7,540 nt of DNA from Phenylobacterium sp. (GTDB taxonomy: Bacteria > Pseudomonadota > Alphaproteobacteria > Caulobacterales > Caulobacteraceae), in the NCBI GenBank assembly GCA_019264505.1, contig JAHUZY010000013.1, positions 1-7,540 of the forward strand, in the 5' to 3' direction. A program made the translations under genes and the position numbers. This document shows, one piece after another, positions 1-6,541 of the stretch; position 1 is the first letter of the stretch; each line of letters starts with the position of its first letter. Below the pieces are notes generated by a model, which made no database searches, had not been told where the DNA came from, and worked only from the letters and a program-made list of their open reading frames with translations.

Positions 1-32
1 AATCAAGACTCTAGGCCGCCCGGAGGGCGGCC
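1..32 (-). terminator. Rho-independent-type terminator of rpsT
   Basis: A perfect 8-bp inverted repeat, GGCCGCCC (14-21) and GGGCGGCC (25-32), is separated by a 3-nt loop. It lies 11 bp beyond the rpsT stop. On the minus strand it is followed by TAGAGTCTTGATT, which is only moderately T-rich, so the U-tract is weak. The very stable GC stem and its position just after a highly expressed ribosomal protein gene support a terminator. Confidence 0.65.
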
Positions 33-43
33 GAGGTCAAGCT

Positions 44-313
44 TTAGGCGACGGCCAGCTTTTTCAGCCGGGCGGCCAGGCGCGAGACCTTCCGCGAGGC
101 GGTGTTCTTGTGGATCACGCCCTTGGTGACCGCCCGCATCACTTCCGACTGGGCCTCCACTATGGCCGTCTTGGCGACGGCGGCGTCGCCGGCGGCGACC
201 GCCTCTTCGAAGCGTCGGAGATAGGTCCGGACGCGCGAGCGGCGGGCGGTGTTGACTTCGGTGCGACGGGCGATCTTGCGGATCGCCTTCTTGGCGCCGG
301 GCGTGTTGGCCAT
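44..313 (-). CDS. rpsT: 30S ribosomal protein S20
   Basis: The 89-residue, strongly basic, Ala/Arg/Lys-rich protein is the usual length for bacterial S20, which binds 16S rRNA in the body of the small subunit during early assembly. It begins [20 protein letters not shown], matching the family N-terminus (MANxxxAKKxIRxxxRR). It also has the family's C-terminal pattern [15 protein letters not shown], running into a basic tail. The ATG at 313 is preceded on the minus strand by GAGAG with a 7-nt spacer, and a well-formed promoter lies at 377-405, so rpsT can be expressed independently of the upstream genes. A GC hairpin follows the stop. In Caulobacter rpsT is, as I recall, the neighbour of dnaA, so dnaA is expected just beyond the left edge. 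Identity is secure; the dnaA linkage is inferred. Confidence 0.97.
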   Translation of the reverse strand: MANTPGAKKAIRKIARRTEVNTARRSRVRTYLRRFEEAVAAGDAAVAKTAIVEAQSEVMRAVTKGVIHKNTASRKVSRLAARLKKLAVA

Positions 314-336
314 TCTAAAGCTCTCGAAAAGTAACG

Positions 337-358
337 CGCCCGAACGCAGGTCCGGGCG
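337..358 (-). promoter_or_regulatory. Hairpin in the rpsT 5' leader
   Basis: CGCCCG (337-342) and CGGGCG (353-358) form a perfect 6-bp stem with a 10-nt loop. It lies within the roughly 57-nt leader predicted between the rpsT promoter and the rpsT start codon, upstream of the GAGAG ribosome binding site. Ribosomal protein genes are often autoregulated through leader structures, so a role in S20 feedback is possible. Nothing beyond the fold shows this, and short GC stems are common in such a GC-rich genome. Confidence 0.3.
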
Positions 359-376
359 GTGAAAATCGGAGGCGCG

Positions 377-405
377 GATATACGGGATGGCGGCGGGCCG
401 GTCAA
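377..405 (-). promoter_or_regulatory. Promoter of rpsT (housekeeping sigma type)
   Basis: On the minus strand a -35 TTGACC (405-400) is followed after exactly 17 bp by a -10 TATATC (382-377). This fits the caulobacterial housekeeping pattern TTGACGS with a TAnAwC -10. Transcription would start near position 370, giving a leader of about 57 nt. The site lies in the gap between the SGNH hydrolase stop and rpsT, where a promoter for rpsT is expected. Confidence 0.72.
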
Positions 406-430
406 TGGCGCCTGGACCTTCGACCCGGAT

Positions 431-1015
431 TCACTGCAGCCCCGTGAAACCTCGCCAGGCCGGATGGACCGCCACCAGCTCGGCCATCTGCTGATATCCC
501 GCCGCGCCAGGATGAGCGCCGTCGCCTGCCTGAGCCTCGGCCAGCCAGGTGCCGCTGACCGCCAGGGGGCGCAGGACATCGATATACGGGACCCTGAGAC
601 GGGCGCAGAGGGTCTTGAAGGCTTCGTTCAGCGCCTCGACCCGCGCCGCGAGCCCTGGCTCCCCGGCCGGCGGCGGCCCCACCATCAGCACCGGCGCCCG
701 CTGGGCGCCCGTCGTCAGCAGGAGATGAGCGTTCTTCAGGCTCTCGGCCGGCGAGAGCCGCGAGGTCTCGCCCTCGCCGGCGTTCGCGTCATTGCAGCCA
801 AAGGAGAAGACCAGCCTGCAGGGTTCGAGATCGGTGAGCCGCGGCTCGGCCTCGGCCAGCCAGCGGCGGGCGATGTCGGCGCTGGTGTCGCGGCGGACGC
901 CGAGATTGTAGAGCGTCACCTCCGGCCGCCCGGCCAGGGCGCGGCCAAGCCAGCCCTGATGGGCCGGATCGCCGACCCCGGCCACGAAGGAGTCCCCGAA
1001 GGCGAGGATCCGCAC
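431..1015 (-). CDS. SGNH/GDSL-type esterase or lipase, cytoplasmic
   Basis: This 194-residue protein has the SGNH hydrolase blocks in order. Block I is FGDSFVAG with nucleophile Ser9. Block II is in YNLGV with Gly39. Block III is GCND at 73-76, with Asn75 for the oxyanion hole. Block V is DGAHP at 165-169, giving the Asp165/His168 pair. All catalytic residues are present and the length is typical of single-domain members. It has no signal peptide, so it should act in the cytoplasm on a small ester or thioester; the substrate cannot be told from sequence. The start is a GTG directly after the crotonase stop TAG. An AAGGG at 1023-1027 with a 7-nt spacer supports it, as does the GDS block falling at residues 7-9 as usual. 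The layout implies co-transcription and translational coupling with the crotonase. Confidence 0.88.
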   Translation of the reverse strand: MRILAFGDSFVAGVGDPAHQGWLGRALAGRPEVTLYNLGVRRDTSADIARRWLAEAEPRLTDLEPCRLVFSFGCNDANAGEGETSRLSPAESLKNAHLLLTTGAQRAPVLMVGPPPAGEPGLAARVEALNEAFKTLCARLRVPYIDVLRPLAVSGTWLAEAQAGDGAHPGAAGYQQMAELVAVHPAWRGFTGLQ

Positions 1016-1813
1016 CTATCGGCCCTTGAAGCTGGGTTTCCGCTTCTCCACGAAGGCGGCCATGCCCTCCTTCTGGTCGTCGAAGGCGAAGAGGGAGTGG
1101 AACAGCCGCCGCTCCACCGCCACCCCGGCCGACAGGGTGGTCTCGTAGGCGGTCTCCACCAGTTCCTTGTTCATCATCACCGCCACCGGCGACTGGGCGG
1201 CGATCTTGGCGGCCGCCGCCAGGGCCTCCTCCACCAGGGTGTCGGCCGGCACGACGCGCGAGACCAGGCCCGCGCGCTCGGCCTCGGCGGCGTCCATCAT
1301 CCGGCCGGTCAGGATCATCTCCATGGCCTTGGACTTGCCGACAAAGCGGGTCAGGCGCTGGGTGCCGCCGATGCCGGGCATGACGCCGAGATTGATTTCC
1401 GGCTGGCCGAACTTGGCGGTGTCGGCGGCCAGGATGAAGTCGCACATCATGGCCAGCTCGCAGCCGCCGCCAAGCGCGAAGCCTGAGACCGCGGCGATGA
1501 TCGGCTTGCGGCAGGCCTCGATCCGCCGGGCGCTGCGGGCGAAGGTGTCGGCCAGGAACATGTCGGCATAGGACTTGTCGGCCATCTCCTTGATGTCGGC
1601 GCCGGCGGCGAAGGCCCGGGCCGAGCCGGTCAGGACGATGCAGCCGACGGCCGGATCAGCCTCGGCCGCCTCCAGGGCCGCTTCCAGGTCCGACAGAAGG
1701 GCCGCATTGAGGGCGTTCAGCGCCTCGGGCCGGTTCAGGCGGATCAGGGTGACGGGGCCGTGGGCCTCGATGAGCAGGGTCTCGTAGCTGGGCGCAGACA
1801 TGGGCGCAGACAT
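1016..1813 (-). CDS. Enoyl-CoA hydratase (crotonase family)
   Basis: This 265-residue protein has the usual length and fold signature of short-chain enoyl-CoA hydratases, which add water across the double bond of trans-2-enoyl-CoA in fatty acid or aromatic catabolism. The oxyanion-hole segment AAGADIKEM lies at 69-77. [15 protein letters not shown] at 111-125 carries the oxyanion glycine (Gly116) and catalytic Glu119. [18 protein letters not shown] at 137-154 carries the second catalytic Glu139. Both glutamates are present, which favours a true hydratase over an isomerase or other crotonase, but the acyl chain preference is unknown. The C-terminal trimerisation helices end [12 protein letters not shown], typical of the family. 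The ATG at 1813 has AGGAG 7 nt upstream. The first twelve bases are duplicated, giving MSAPMSAP. Confidence 0.95.
   Translation of the reverse strand: MSAPMSAPSYETLLIEAHGPVTLIRLNRPEALNALNAALLSDLEAALEAAEADPAVGCIVLTGSARAFAAGADIKEMADKSYADMFLADTFARSARRIEACRKPIIAAVSGFALGGGCELAMMCDFILAADTAKFGQPEINLGVMPGIGGTQRLTRFVGKSKAMEMILTGRMMDAAEAERAGLVSRVVPADTLVEEALAAAAKIAAQSPVAVMMNKELVETAYETTLSAGVAVERRLFHSLFAFDDQKEGMAAFVEKRKPSFKGR
1790..1813 (-). repeat. 12-bp tandem duplication over the crotonase start codon
   Basis: The plus-strand unit gggcgcagacat occurs twice head to tail (1790-1801 and 1802-1813) with no mismatch. On the coding strand each copy reads ATG TCT GCG CCC, so the protein begins MSAPMSAP and has two in-frame ATGs. 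Only the upstream ATG has a ribosome binding site at good distance. Confidence 0.95.
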
Positions 1814-1820
1814 GGGGCGG

Positions 1821-1825
1821 CTCCT
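1821..1825 (-). promoter_or_regulatory. Ribosome binding site deciding the crotonase start
   Basis: AGGAG on the minus strand lies 7 nt before the ATG at 1813. The second ATG of the duplicated start (1801) would be 19 nt away, so this site selects the first copy. Confidence 0.75.
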
Positions 1826-1848
1826 GTGGAAGACACGTCCCTTGCCGC

Positions 1849-2727
1849 TTAAGGCCCCTCGACCTCGTAGCCAAGGGCGCGGAGGCGCTCAGGCAGGCCG
1901 ACCTCCCCCACCAGATGGCCGGCGCCGACCACCACCACCGTGCGGCCCGAGCCCTCCAGGCGGTCCTGCAGCAGGGCGAGCCAGGCGGCGTTGCGGGCGA
2001 CGATCAGGCGCTCATAGAGGGCCGGGGCGACCGCCTCCAGGGGCGCCACGGCCTCGGCCTCGAGGGCGGCCAGGTCGGCGCTCATCCAGATGGCCACCAG
2101 CCGGTCGAAGGCCTCAGGGTCCTCCTCCATGGCCTGGAGGTTATAGGCGAGGCTGGCGAGCTGTTCCTCCATGGGCACGTGGTCGAAGGCGGCCAGCTGG
2201 TCCTCGACGCGCTCCAGGGCCTCGCGCCGCACGCCGGGCGGGGCTGTGGCGCTGACCTGCTGTTCCACGCCGTTGGCGATGTCGGCCCCCTGGGCGCCCA
2301 CCATGGTGGTGACCAGCATGACCTCGGCGAACCAGGGCTTGAGCTGGTCGAGCACGTTGGGGGGCAGGCCGTACTTCACCGCCATGCGGCCCAGGCGCAG
2401 ACGGCTGTCCTCGGGCAGGCGTTCATAGAGGCCAGGCCCCGGCGGCAGGACGCCCAGCCGCATGGCCAGGCGGGCGGCCTCCTGCTCGGTGGCGGGATCC
2501 ACCGGCAGCTCGAACCAGAGGTCGTCGGCTTTCGCCAGAGCGGCGTCGAGGGCCGCCGGCCGCCAGTCGAGCCCCGGCGGCAGCAGGTGGATGGAGCCAA
2601 ACAGCAGCATCTCGGAATCGTGGTCGCGGACGATCCACACCGCCGGCTGCGCCTGGGCTGGCGGGGGCGCGCAGGCGGCCGACAGGGCCAGGAGGATCAG
2701 GGCGCAGAGGCCGGGCAGACGTCGCAT
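1849..2727 (-). CDS. TraB/GumN family protein, exported
   Basis: This protein of about 292 residues belongs to the TraB/GumN family, whose eukaryotic TIKI relatives are metal-dependent proteases with paired GxxH motifs. Both motifs are present: LFGSIHLLP with GSIH at 44-47, and [11 protein letters not shown] with GAGH at 268-271. The conserved GVEQ (153-156) and the RN pair (245-246) before the last strand also fit. The N-terminus is a signal peptide: MRR, a hydrophobic stretch at about 7-18, then AQA|Q as a likely signal peptidase I site after residue 26. Cys19 lies in LSAAC, an imperfect lipobox, so a lipoprotein is the less likely alternative. The ATG at 2727 is preferred because AGAGG lies 8 nt before it. 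A GTG at 2736, overlapping the mutM stop, would add three residues. The bacterial substrate is unknown. Confidence 0.88.
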   Translation of the reverse strand: MRRLPGLCALILLALSAACAPPPAQAQPAVWIVRDHDSEMLLFGSIHLLPPGLDWRPAALDAALAKADDLWFELPVDPATEQEAARLAMRLGVLPPGPGLYERLPEDSRLRLGRMAVKYGLPPNVLDQLKPWFAEVMLVTTMVGAQGADIANGVEQQVSATAPPGVRREALERVEDQLAAFDHVPMEEQLASLAYNLQAMEEDPEAFDRLVAIWMSADLAALEAEAVAPLEAVAPALYERLIVARNAAWLALLQDRLEGSGRTVVVVGAGHLVGEVGLPERLRALGYEVEGP

Positions 2728-2732
2728 CACAC

Positions 2733-3596
2733 TCACCTCTGGCAGGCGGGGCAGAAGAAGGTCGAGCGCCCGGCCTGGACCTGGCGCTGGATGGTCCCTT
2801 TGCAGCCATCGTTGGGGCAGGGCTCACCCTCTCGCCCATAGGCGCGGAAGCTGTGCTGGAAATAGCCCAGAGCCCCGTCGGCGGCGGCGTAGTCGCGCAA
2901 GGTGGAGCCGCCGGCGGCGATGGCGGCGGTCAGAACCTGGCGGATGGCGTCCACCAGGCCCGTCAGCCGCCGCTTGCTGATCTTGCCCGCCGGGCCGAAG
3001 GGGGAGATGCGCGCCATGTGCAGGGCCTCGCACACATAGATATTGCCCAGGCCCGCCACGATCCTCTGGTCCAGTAAGAGGGTCTTGGGCCCCTGTTTGC
3101 GGCCTTCGAAGGCGCGAGCCAGATGGGCGGCGTCGAAGTCGTCGGACAGGGGCTCTGGCCCCATGCCCGCGAACCAGGGATGGCTGGCCAGCGCCTCGGT
3201 GGGGATCAGGCCCATATAGCCGAACCGCCGGGGGTCGTAATAGGTGACCCGGCCGCCGGCCTCGGTCTCGAAGACCACATGGGCGTGCTTGGGGTCGGGG
3301 TCGGCGGCATAGACGAACTGGCCTGGCCGGATCGTCCCCTCGGGCCGGGCGATCTCGAAGCGGCCGCTCATGCCCAGATGCATGACCAGGGTGTCGCCCC
3401 GGTCGGTGGGGGCCAGCACATATTTCGCCCGCCGGGTCAGGGTCTCGATGCGCGCCCCGGCCAACCGCTGGACGAAGCCCTCCGGGAAGGGAAAGCGCAG
3501 ATCCGGCCGACGCGCCTCGACGCGGGTCAGGCGCTGGCCGTCCAGGACGGGCGCCAGGCCGCGGCGGACGGTCTCGACCTCGGGAAGTTCAGGCAT
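2733..3596 (-). CDS. mutM: Formamidopyrimidine-DNA glycosylase (Fpg/MutM)
   Basis: This 287-residue bifunctional glycosylase/AP lyase removes 8-oxoguanine and ring-opened purines in base excision repair. The start is fixed by chemistry: the mature enzyme must begin PELPEVETV, with Pro2 as Schiff-base nucleophile and Glu3 as acid. The ATG at 3596 therefore applies, not the longer frame reaching 3638. Lys58 is in RRAKY, HLGMSG is at 73-78 and YYDPRRFG at 119-126. The helix-two-turn-helix DQRIVAGLGNIYVCEALH spans 176-193. The C-terminal zinc finger has Cys260, Cys265, Cys282 and Cys285 (C-x4-C-x16-C-x2-C), with the DNA-binding RST at 277-279. MutM is preferred over Nei (PEGPE N-terminus). A GAGG lies 4 nt before the start, a tight spacing. 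The gene is divergent from ubiE and leads the minus-strand cluster. Confidence 0.97.
   Translation of the reverse strand: MPELPEVETVRRGLAPVLDGQRLTRVEARRPDLRFPFPEGFVQRLAGARIETLTRRAKYVLAPTDRGDTLVMHLGMSGRFEIARPEGTIRPGQFVYAADPDPKHAHVVFETEAGGRVTYYDPRRFGYMGLIPTEALASHPWFAGMGPEPLSDDFDAAHLARAFEGRKQGPKTLLLDQRIVAGLGNIYVCEALHMARISPFGPAGKISKRRLTGLVDAIRQVLTAAIAAGGSTLRDYAAADGALGYFQHSFRAYGREGEPCPNDGCKGTIQRQVQAGRSTFFCPACQR
2736..2740 (-). promoter_or_regulatory. Ribosome binding site of the TraB-family gene
   Basis: AGAGG on the minus strand lies inside the last codons of mutM, its final G just before the GA of the TGA stop. It is 8 nt from the ATG at 2727 but overlaps the GTG at 2736, so it supports the ATG as the start. 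Confidence 0.6.
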
Positions 3597-3694
3597 GCCG
3601 CCTCGATTGGCAGAGGCGGACGGCATGATCAACTTCAACCGCGCCGGCGGCCTTGTGCTGGCGTGCGGCCGCGCGGGAGGTTATGAGGCGAGCC
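3597..3694. other. Divergent mutM-ubiE intergenic region
   Basis: This 98-bp gap must carry, or lie next to, the promoters of mutM (minus) and ubiE (plus). I see TTG-containing hexamers on both strands, such as TTGAAG on the minus strand at 3638-3633. None is followed at 16-18 bp by a convincing -10. A GCGGCCGC stretch at 3665-3672 sits upstream of ubiE. The frames that extend both genes into this gap run from weak starts and lack the family N-termini, so they are not taken as coding. Confidence 0.5.
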
Positions 3695-4453
3695 ATGACC
3701 GGACCTGCCGCCACCTTCGGCTTTCGCGACGTTGCGGCCGACGAGAAGCCTCGCCTGGTGCGCGGGGTCTTCGACAGCGTCGCCCGCCGCTATGACCTGA
3801 TGAACGACCTGATGAGCGGCGGCGTCCACCGCCTCTGGAAGGACGCCGTCGCCGCCCGCCTGAACCCCCAGCCCGGCGAGGTCATCATCGACTGCGCCGG
3901 CGGCACTGGCGACATGGCCAGGCGCTTCGCCAAGATGGCCAGGCGCGCCCAGCAGCGTCGCGGCGGCGCCGCCGCGACCATCTTCCTGATGGACTACCAC
4001 GCCGAAATGATCGCGGCGGGGCGGGAAAAGGGCTCTGAGCCGGAGATCTGCTGGAACGTCGGCGACGCGCAAAGACTGCCCCTGCCTGACGCCTGCGCCG
4101 ACGCCTATGTGATCTCGTTCGGCATCCGCAATGTCACCGACGTGCCCGCCGCCCTGCGTGAGGCCCGGCGCGTGCTGAAGCCCGGCGGCCGGTTCCTGTG
4201 CCTGGAGTTTTCGCGGCCGGTCACCGAGCCCCTGCAGAAGGCCTATGACGCCTATTCCTTCAAGGTCATCCCCGCCGTGGGCGAGCTGGTGGCCAAGGAC
4301 CGGGAGTCCTACCAGTATCTGGTGGAGAGCATCCGCCGCTTCCCCGACCAGCAGAGCTTCGCCCAGATGATGCGCGAGGCCGGCTTCGCGCGGGTGAGCT
4401 ACACCAACTTCACCGCCGGGGTGGCGGCCCTGCATCAGGGCTGGGCCATCTGA
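3695..4453 (+). CDS. ubiE: Demethylmenaquinone/2-methoxy-6-polyprenyl-1,4-benzoquinol methyltransferase UbiE
   Basis: This 252-residue protein (E. coli UbiE has 251) performs the SAM-dependent C-methylation in ubiquinone synthesis. UbiE signature 1, [17 protein letters not shown], is at 33-49. The SAM-binding glycine-rich motif [10 protein letters not shown] is at 66-75. SFGIRNV is at 141-147, signature 2 [15 protein letters not shown] at 159-173, and the C-terminus ends [11 protein letters not shown] as in the family. The acidic residue after strand 2 is Asp100, in MDYHAEM where most homologues have D-I-N. A basic loop at 83-92 precedes it. Since menaquinone genes are not seen here, a ubiquinone role is assumed. 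The ATG at 3695 has GAGG 6 nt upstream; an ATG at 3683 and a TTG at 3653 are upstream alternatives without a better site. ubiB follows after 1 bp. Confidence 0.96.
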   Translation: MTGPAATFGFRDVAADEKPRLVRGVFDSVARRYDLMNDLMSGGVHRLWKDAVAARLNPQPGEVIIDCAGGTGDMARRFAKMARRAQQRRGGAAATIFLMDYHAEMIAAGREKGSEPEICWNVGDAQRLPLPDACADAYVISFGIRNVTDVPAALREARRVLKPGGRFLCLEFSRPVTEPLQKAYDAYSFKVIPAVGELVAKDRESYQYLVESIRRFPDQQSFAQMMREAGFARVSYTNFTAGVAALHQGWAI

Positions 4454-4454
4454 C

Positions 4455-5957
4455 ATGGCGCGACCCGCCGCCTATGGCCGGCTCTTCGCCGCCGCCTGGA
4501 CCCTGGCCCGTCACGACGCCCTGCTGCCCGCCGAGCTGGAGGCCCTCTATCCGCCGCCGATCCGCGATCTGGGCCGGACCCTGCGGCTCCTGGCCGGCAA
4601 GCAGGCGAAGATCGGCCGGCCCGGCGAGCGGCTGGCCCGGGCCCTGGTCCAGCTGGGGCCGGTGGCCATCAAGCTTGGCCAGCTCATGTCCACCCGGGCT
4701 GATATCTTCGGTGCGCAGTTCGCCGAGGACCTGTCGCGGCTGAAAGACCGGCTGCCGCCCTTCCCGGCCGAGATCGCCCGGGCCCAGGTGGAGGCCGCCC
4801 TGGGGGCGCCGGTCGAGACCCTGTTTTCCGAGTTCGGCGAGGCCGTGGCCGCCGCCTCCCTGGCCCAGGCCCATGACGCCCGCCTGCAGGACGGCCGCCG
4901 GGTGGCGGTCAAGGTGCTGCGCCCGCACATCGGGGTCCGCGTCGCGCAGGACTCCGCAGCTCTGGCCCAGGCCGCCCTTCTGGTGGATCGCTATGTGCCC
5001 GCCGCCCGGCGGCTGGAGCCCCGGGCCTTCGCCCAGACCGTGATCCGCGCCACCGAGCTGGAGCTCGACCTGCGCCTGGAGGCCGCCGGCTGCGACGAGC
5101 TGGGCGAGGTGATGGCGAGGGATGGCTACATGGCCGCCCCGGCCGTCATCTGGGAAGGCGTCGGCAAGCAGGTCCTGACCCTGGAATGGGCGGCCGGCGC
5201 GCCCCTGTCCGACCCCGCCGCCCTGGAGCTGGCCGGGCTCGACCGGCCGCAGCTGGCGATCAACCTTCTCCGGGCCTTCCTGTCCCAGGCGCTGGACCAC
5301 GGGGTCTTTCACGCCGACCTGCATGAGGGAAACCTGTTCGTTGAGGCGCCGGCCAGGATCACCGCGGTGGACTACGGCATCGTCGGACGGCTAGGCCCCG
5401 ATGAGCGGCGCTATCTGGCCGAGATCCTCTGGGGCTTCCTCGACAGGGACTATCCGCGGGTCGCCGAAGTCCACTTCCGCGCCGGCTATGTGCCCGCCCA
5501 CCATGACCGGGCGGCCTTCGCCCAGGCCCTGCGGGCGGTGGGGGAGCCGGTGTTTGGCCGTTCCGCCAGCCAGGTCTCCATGAGCCGGGTGCTGATCCAG
5601 CTGTTCGAGATCACCGCCCTGTTCGACATGCGCCTGCGCCCGGAACTGGTGCTGCTGCAGAAGACCATGATGACGGTGGAGGGCGTGGCCCGCCGCATCG
5701 ACCCCGACCACGACATCTGGGCCGCCGCCGATCCCGTCGTGCGCCGCTGGATCGCCCGGGAGCTGGCCCCGCCCGCCCAGGCCAAGCGCGTCGTTCAGGA
5801 AAGCCTCGACATCCTGCATGGCCTCAAACGCCGCCTGCAGGACCCCGAGCCGTCCGTCGCCGTGGTGGCGACGACCGAGCGGGACTCAAGCTGGCTTTGG
5901 TTCTTCCTGGGCGCCCTGACAGCCGGCGGCGCCTTCCTGCTGGGCGCGCTCGCCTGA
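4455..5957 (+). CDS. ubiB: UbiB, ABC1/ADCK atypical kinase-like protein of ubiquinone biosynthesis
   Basis: This 500-residue member of the UbiB/COQ8 family is an atypical kinase-like ATPase that supports the membrane-associated ubiquinone biosynthesis complex. The diagnostic KxGQ motif is in AIKLGQLMSTRADIFG at 71-86. The Ala-rich nucleotide loop is VAAASLAQAH at 131-140, replacing the glycine-rich loop of ordinary kinases. Lys153 is in VAVKVLRP. The acidic ExD-type segment ELELD is at 201-205, the catalytic loop HADLHEGN at 286-293, and the metal-binding DYG at 306-308 (DFG in many homologues). One hydrophobic segment at about 479-499 ends the protein and probably anchors it in the inner membrane. 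It starts 1 bp after the ubiE stop. The nearest purine-rich site, AGGG, is 14 nt away, so translation is probably coupled to ubiE. Confidence 0.96.
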   Translation: MARPAAYGRLFAAAWTLARHDALLPAELEALYPPPIRDLGRTLRLLAGKQAKIGRPGERLARALVQLGPVAIKLGQLMSTRADIFGAQFAEDLSRLKDRLPPFPAEIARAQVEAALGAPVETLFSEFGEAVAAASLAQAHDARLQDGRRVAVKVLRPHIGVRVAQDSAALAQAALLVDRYVPAARRLEPRAFAQTVIRATELELDLRLEAAGCDELGEVMARDGYMAAPAVIWEGVGKQVLTLEWAAGAPLSDPAALELAGLDRPQLAINLLRAFLSQALDHGVFHADLHEGNLFVEAPARITAVDYGIVGRLGPDERRYLAEILWGFLDRDYPRVAEVHFRAGYVPAHHDRAAFAQALRAVGEPVFGRSASQVSMSRVLIQLFEITALFDMRLRPELVLLQKTMMTVEGVARRIDPDHDIWAAADPVVRRWIARELAPPAQAKRVVQESLDILHGLKRRLQDPEPSVAVVATTERDSSWLWFFLGALTAGGAFLLGALA

Positions 5958-5970
5958 GGCCAGACCTCAG
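5954..5970. terminator. Candidate bidirectional terminator between ubiB and the lipoprotein gene
   Basis: CTGAGG (5954-5959) and CCTCAG (5965-5970) form a perfect 6-bp stem with a 5-nt loop. It overlaps the ubiB stop and lies 3 bp from the stop of the convergent gene. The plus strand continues AGTTTAG, a very short T-run, and the minus strand has none. Position between convergent genes favours a terminator, but it is weak by the usual criteria. Confidence 0.4.
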
Positions 5971-5973
5971 AGT

Positions 5974-6474
5974 TTAGTCGTCGCCGCGCTCGGCTTCCCG
6001 GACCTTCTGTTCTTCCCAATAGGCGGCCCCATTGTCAGGCTTGAACATGGTCCGCGGCGCGCCCTGAGCTGTGGCGACGGCGAAGATGTTGGCCGCAGGA
6101 TCGTAGATCAGGGTGTCCCCATTGCCGCGCTTGATCGTCTCGGCGCCGGCCGGGGGATCATTGACGAAGGCGTGGGCCTTGCGGACGAAATCGTCGAGGT
6201 CCCTGGCCCCGAAGGCCTCGCCATTGCGGGCATAGGCGCGCTCGGCGTTTTCCTGGGCCGAATAGCGCTGGGTCTCCGACCACAGGGGCCGGCCGTCCAC
6301 CTTGGGGACCGGCGCCCGGGCCGTGGCCGAGGACGCCGCTGGCGCCGTGGCCGAGGCGTCCTGGCCTGCCTCGCCGGCGCTGGGGGCCGGCGTCACCGCA
6401 GAAGGCCCGTTGTCGCAGGCGACGAGAATGAAAAGACTGGCGCCCGCCGCGAGCGCCCCCACTGACCGCATCAT
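5974..6474 (-). CDS. Small lipoprotein with a toxin/nuclease-like C-terminal domain
   Basis: The 166-residue protein has a clear lipoprotein signal: MMRSVG, a hydrophobic run, then L-V-A-C with Cys20 as the lipidated residue, followed by Asp21. Residues about 24-58 are a low-complexity Ala/Ser/Pro/Thr linker. Residues about 66-155 are a compact domain with GEAFG at 85-89, NGDTLIYDP at 118-126, N-x-F at 129-131, RTMFKP at 141-146 and YW at 152-153. From memory this resembles the C-terminal domain of many polymorphic toxins and phage head proteins, placed in the barnase/EndoU/colicin E5-D/RelE-like nuclease fold. The histidines often seen in its first helix appear absent. Function is unknown. 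GGGGAG (6485-6490) is 10 nt from this ATG; a GTG at 6477, 7 nt away, would add one residue. It is convergent with ubiB and divergent from coaBC. Confidence 0.8.
   Translation of the reverse strand: MMRSVGALAAGASLFILVACDNGPSAVTPAPSAGEAGQDASATAPAASSATARAPVPKVDGRPLWSETQRYSAQENAERAYARNGEAFGARDLDDFVRKAHAFVNDPPAGAETIKRGNGDTLIYDPAANIFAVATAQGAPRTMFKPDNGAAYWEEQKVREAERGDD
6320..6356 (-). repeat. Short in-frame direct repeat in the lipoprotein linker
   Basis: The plus-strand 13-mer gccgtggccgagg occurs at 6320-6332 and again at 6344-6356, a 24-bp period that keeps the reading frame. It encodes a repeated S-A-T-A within the Ala/Ser/Pro linker. This points to linker growth by slippage and not to a functional site. 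Confidence 0.7.
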
Positions 6475-6541
6475 CACCGTGTTTCTCCCCGCAGCTCAGC
6501 CCCAGGCTGTGCCGGAACGAACAAAGAACAGATGTGCGGTT

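Noticed and set aside
359..1486. Long plus-strand open frame (375 codons) opposite the SGNH hydrolase and crotonase genes
   Set aside because: It is antisense to two genes with intact catalytic motifs. Its Gly/His/Arg-rich composition is typical of a shadow frame in GC-rich DNA and resembles no family.
1915..2841. Plus-strand open frame (308 codons) opposite the TraB-like gene
   Set aside because: Composition is His/Gly/Gln/Arg-rich with no recognisable domain, and it crosses the junction into mutM. It mirrors the codon bias of the real minus-strand genes.
3597..3638. Upstream extension of mutM by 14 residues
   Set aside because: MutM needs Pro directly after the initiator Met, so a longer N-terminus would inactivate the enzyme.
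3653..3694. Upstream TTG and ATG starts for ubiE
   Set aside because: The TTG at 3653 has no ribosome binding site, and GGGAGG is only 2 nt from the ATG at 3683. The ATG at 3695 has GAGG at 6 nt and gives the family-typical length.
3635..4456. Minus-strand open frame (273 codons) opposite ubiE
   Set aside because: It is fully antisense to ubiE, which shows every family motif. The frame is low-complexity and has no sensible N-terminus.
4410..5324. Minus-strand open frame (304 codons) opposite ubiB
   Set aside because: It is Gly/Gln/Pro-rich with no domain and lies opposite the conserved kinase-like core of ubiB.
6326..6358. Inverted repeat GGACGCC/GGCGTCC inside the lipoprotein gene
   Set aside because: It falls within the repetitive Ala/Ser linker coding sequence and follows from its repeated GC-rich codons; no regulatory context.
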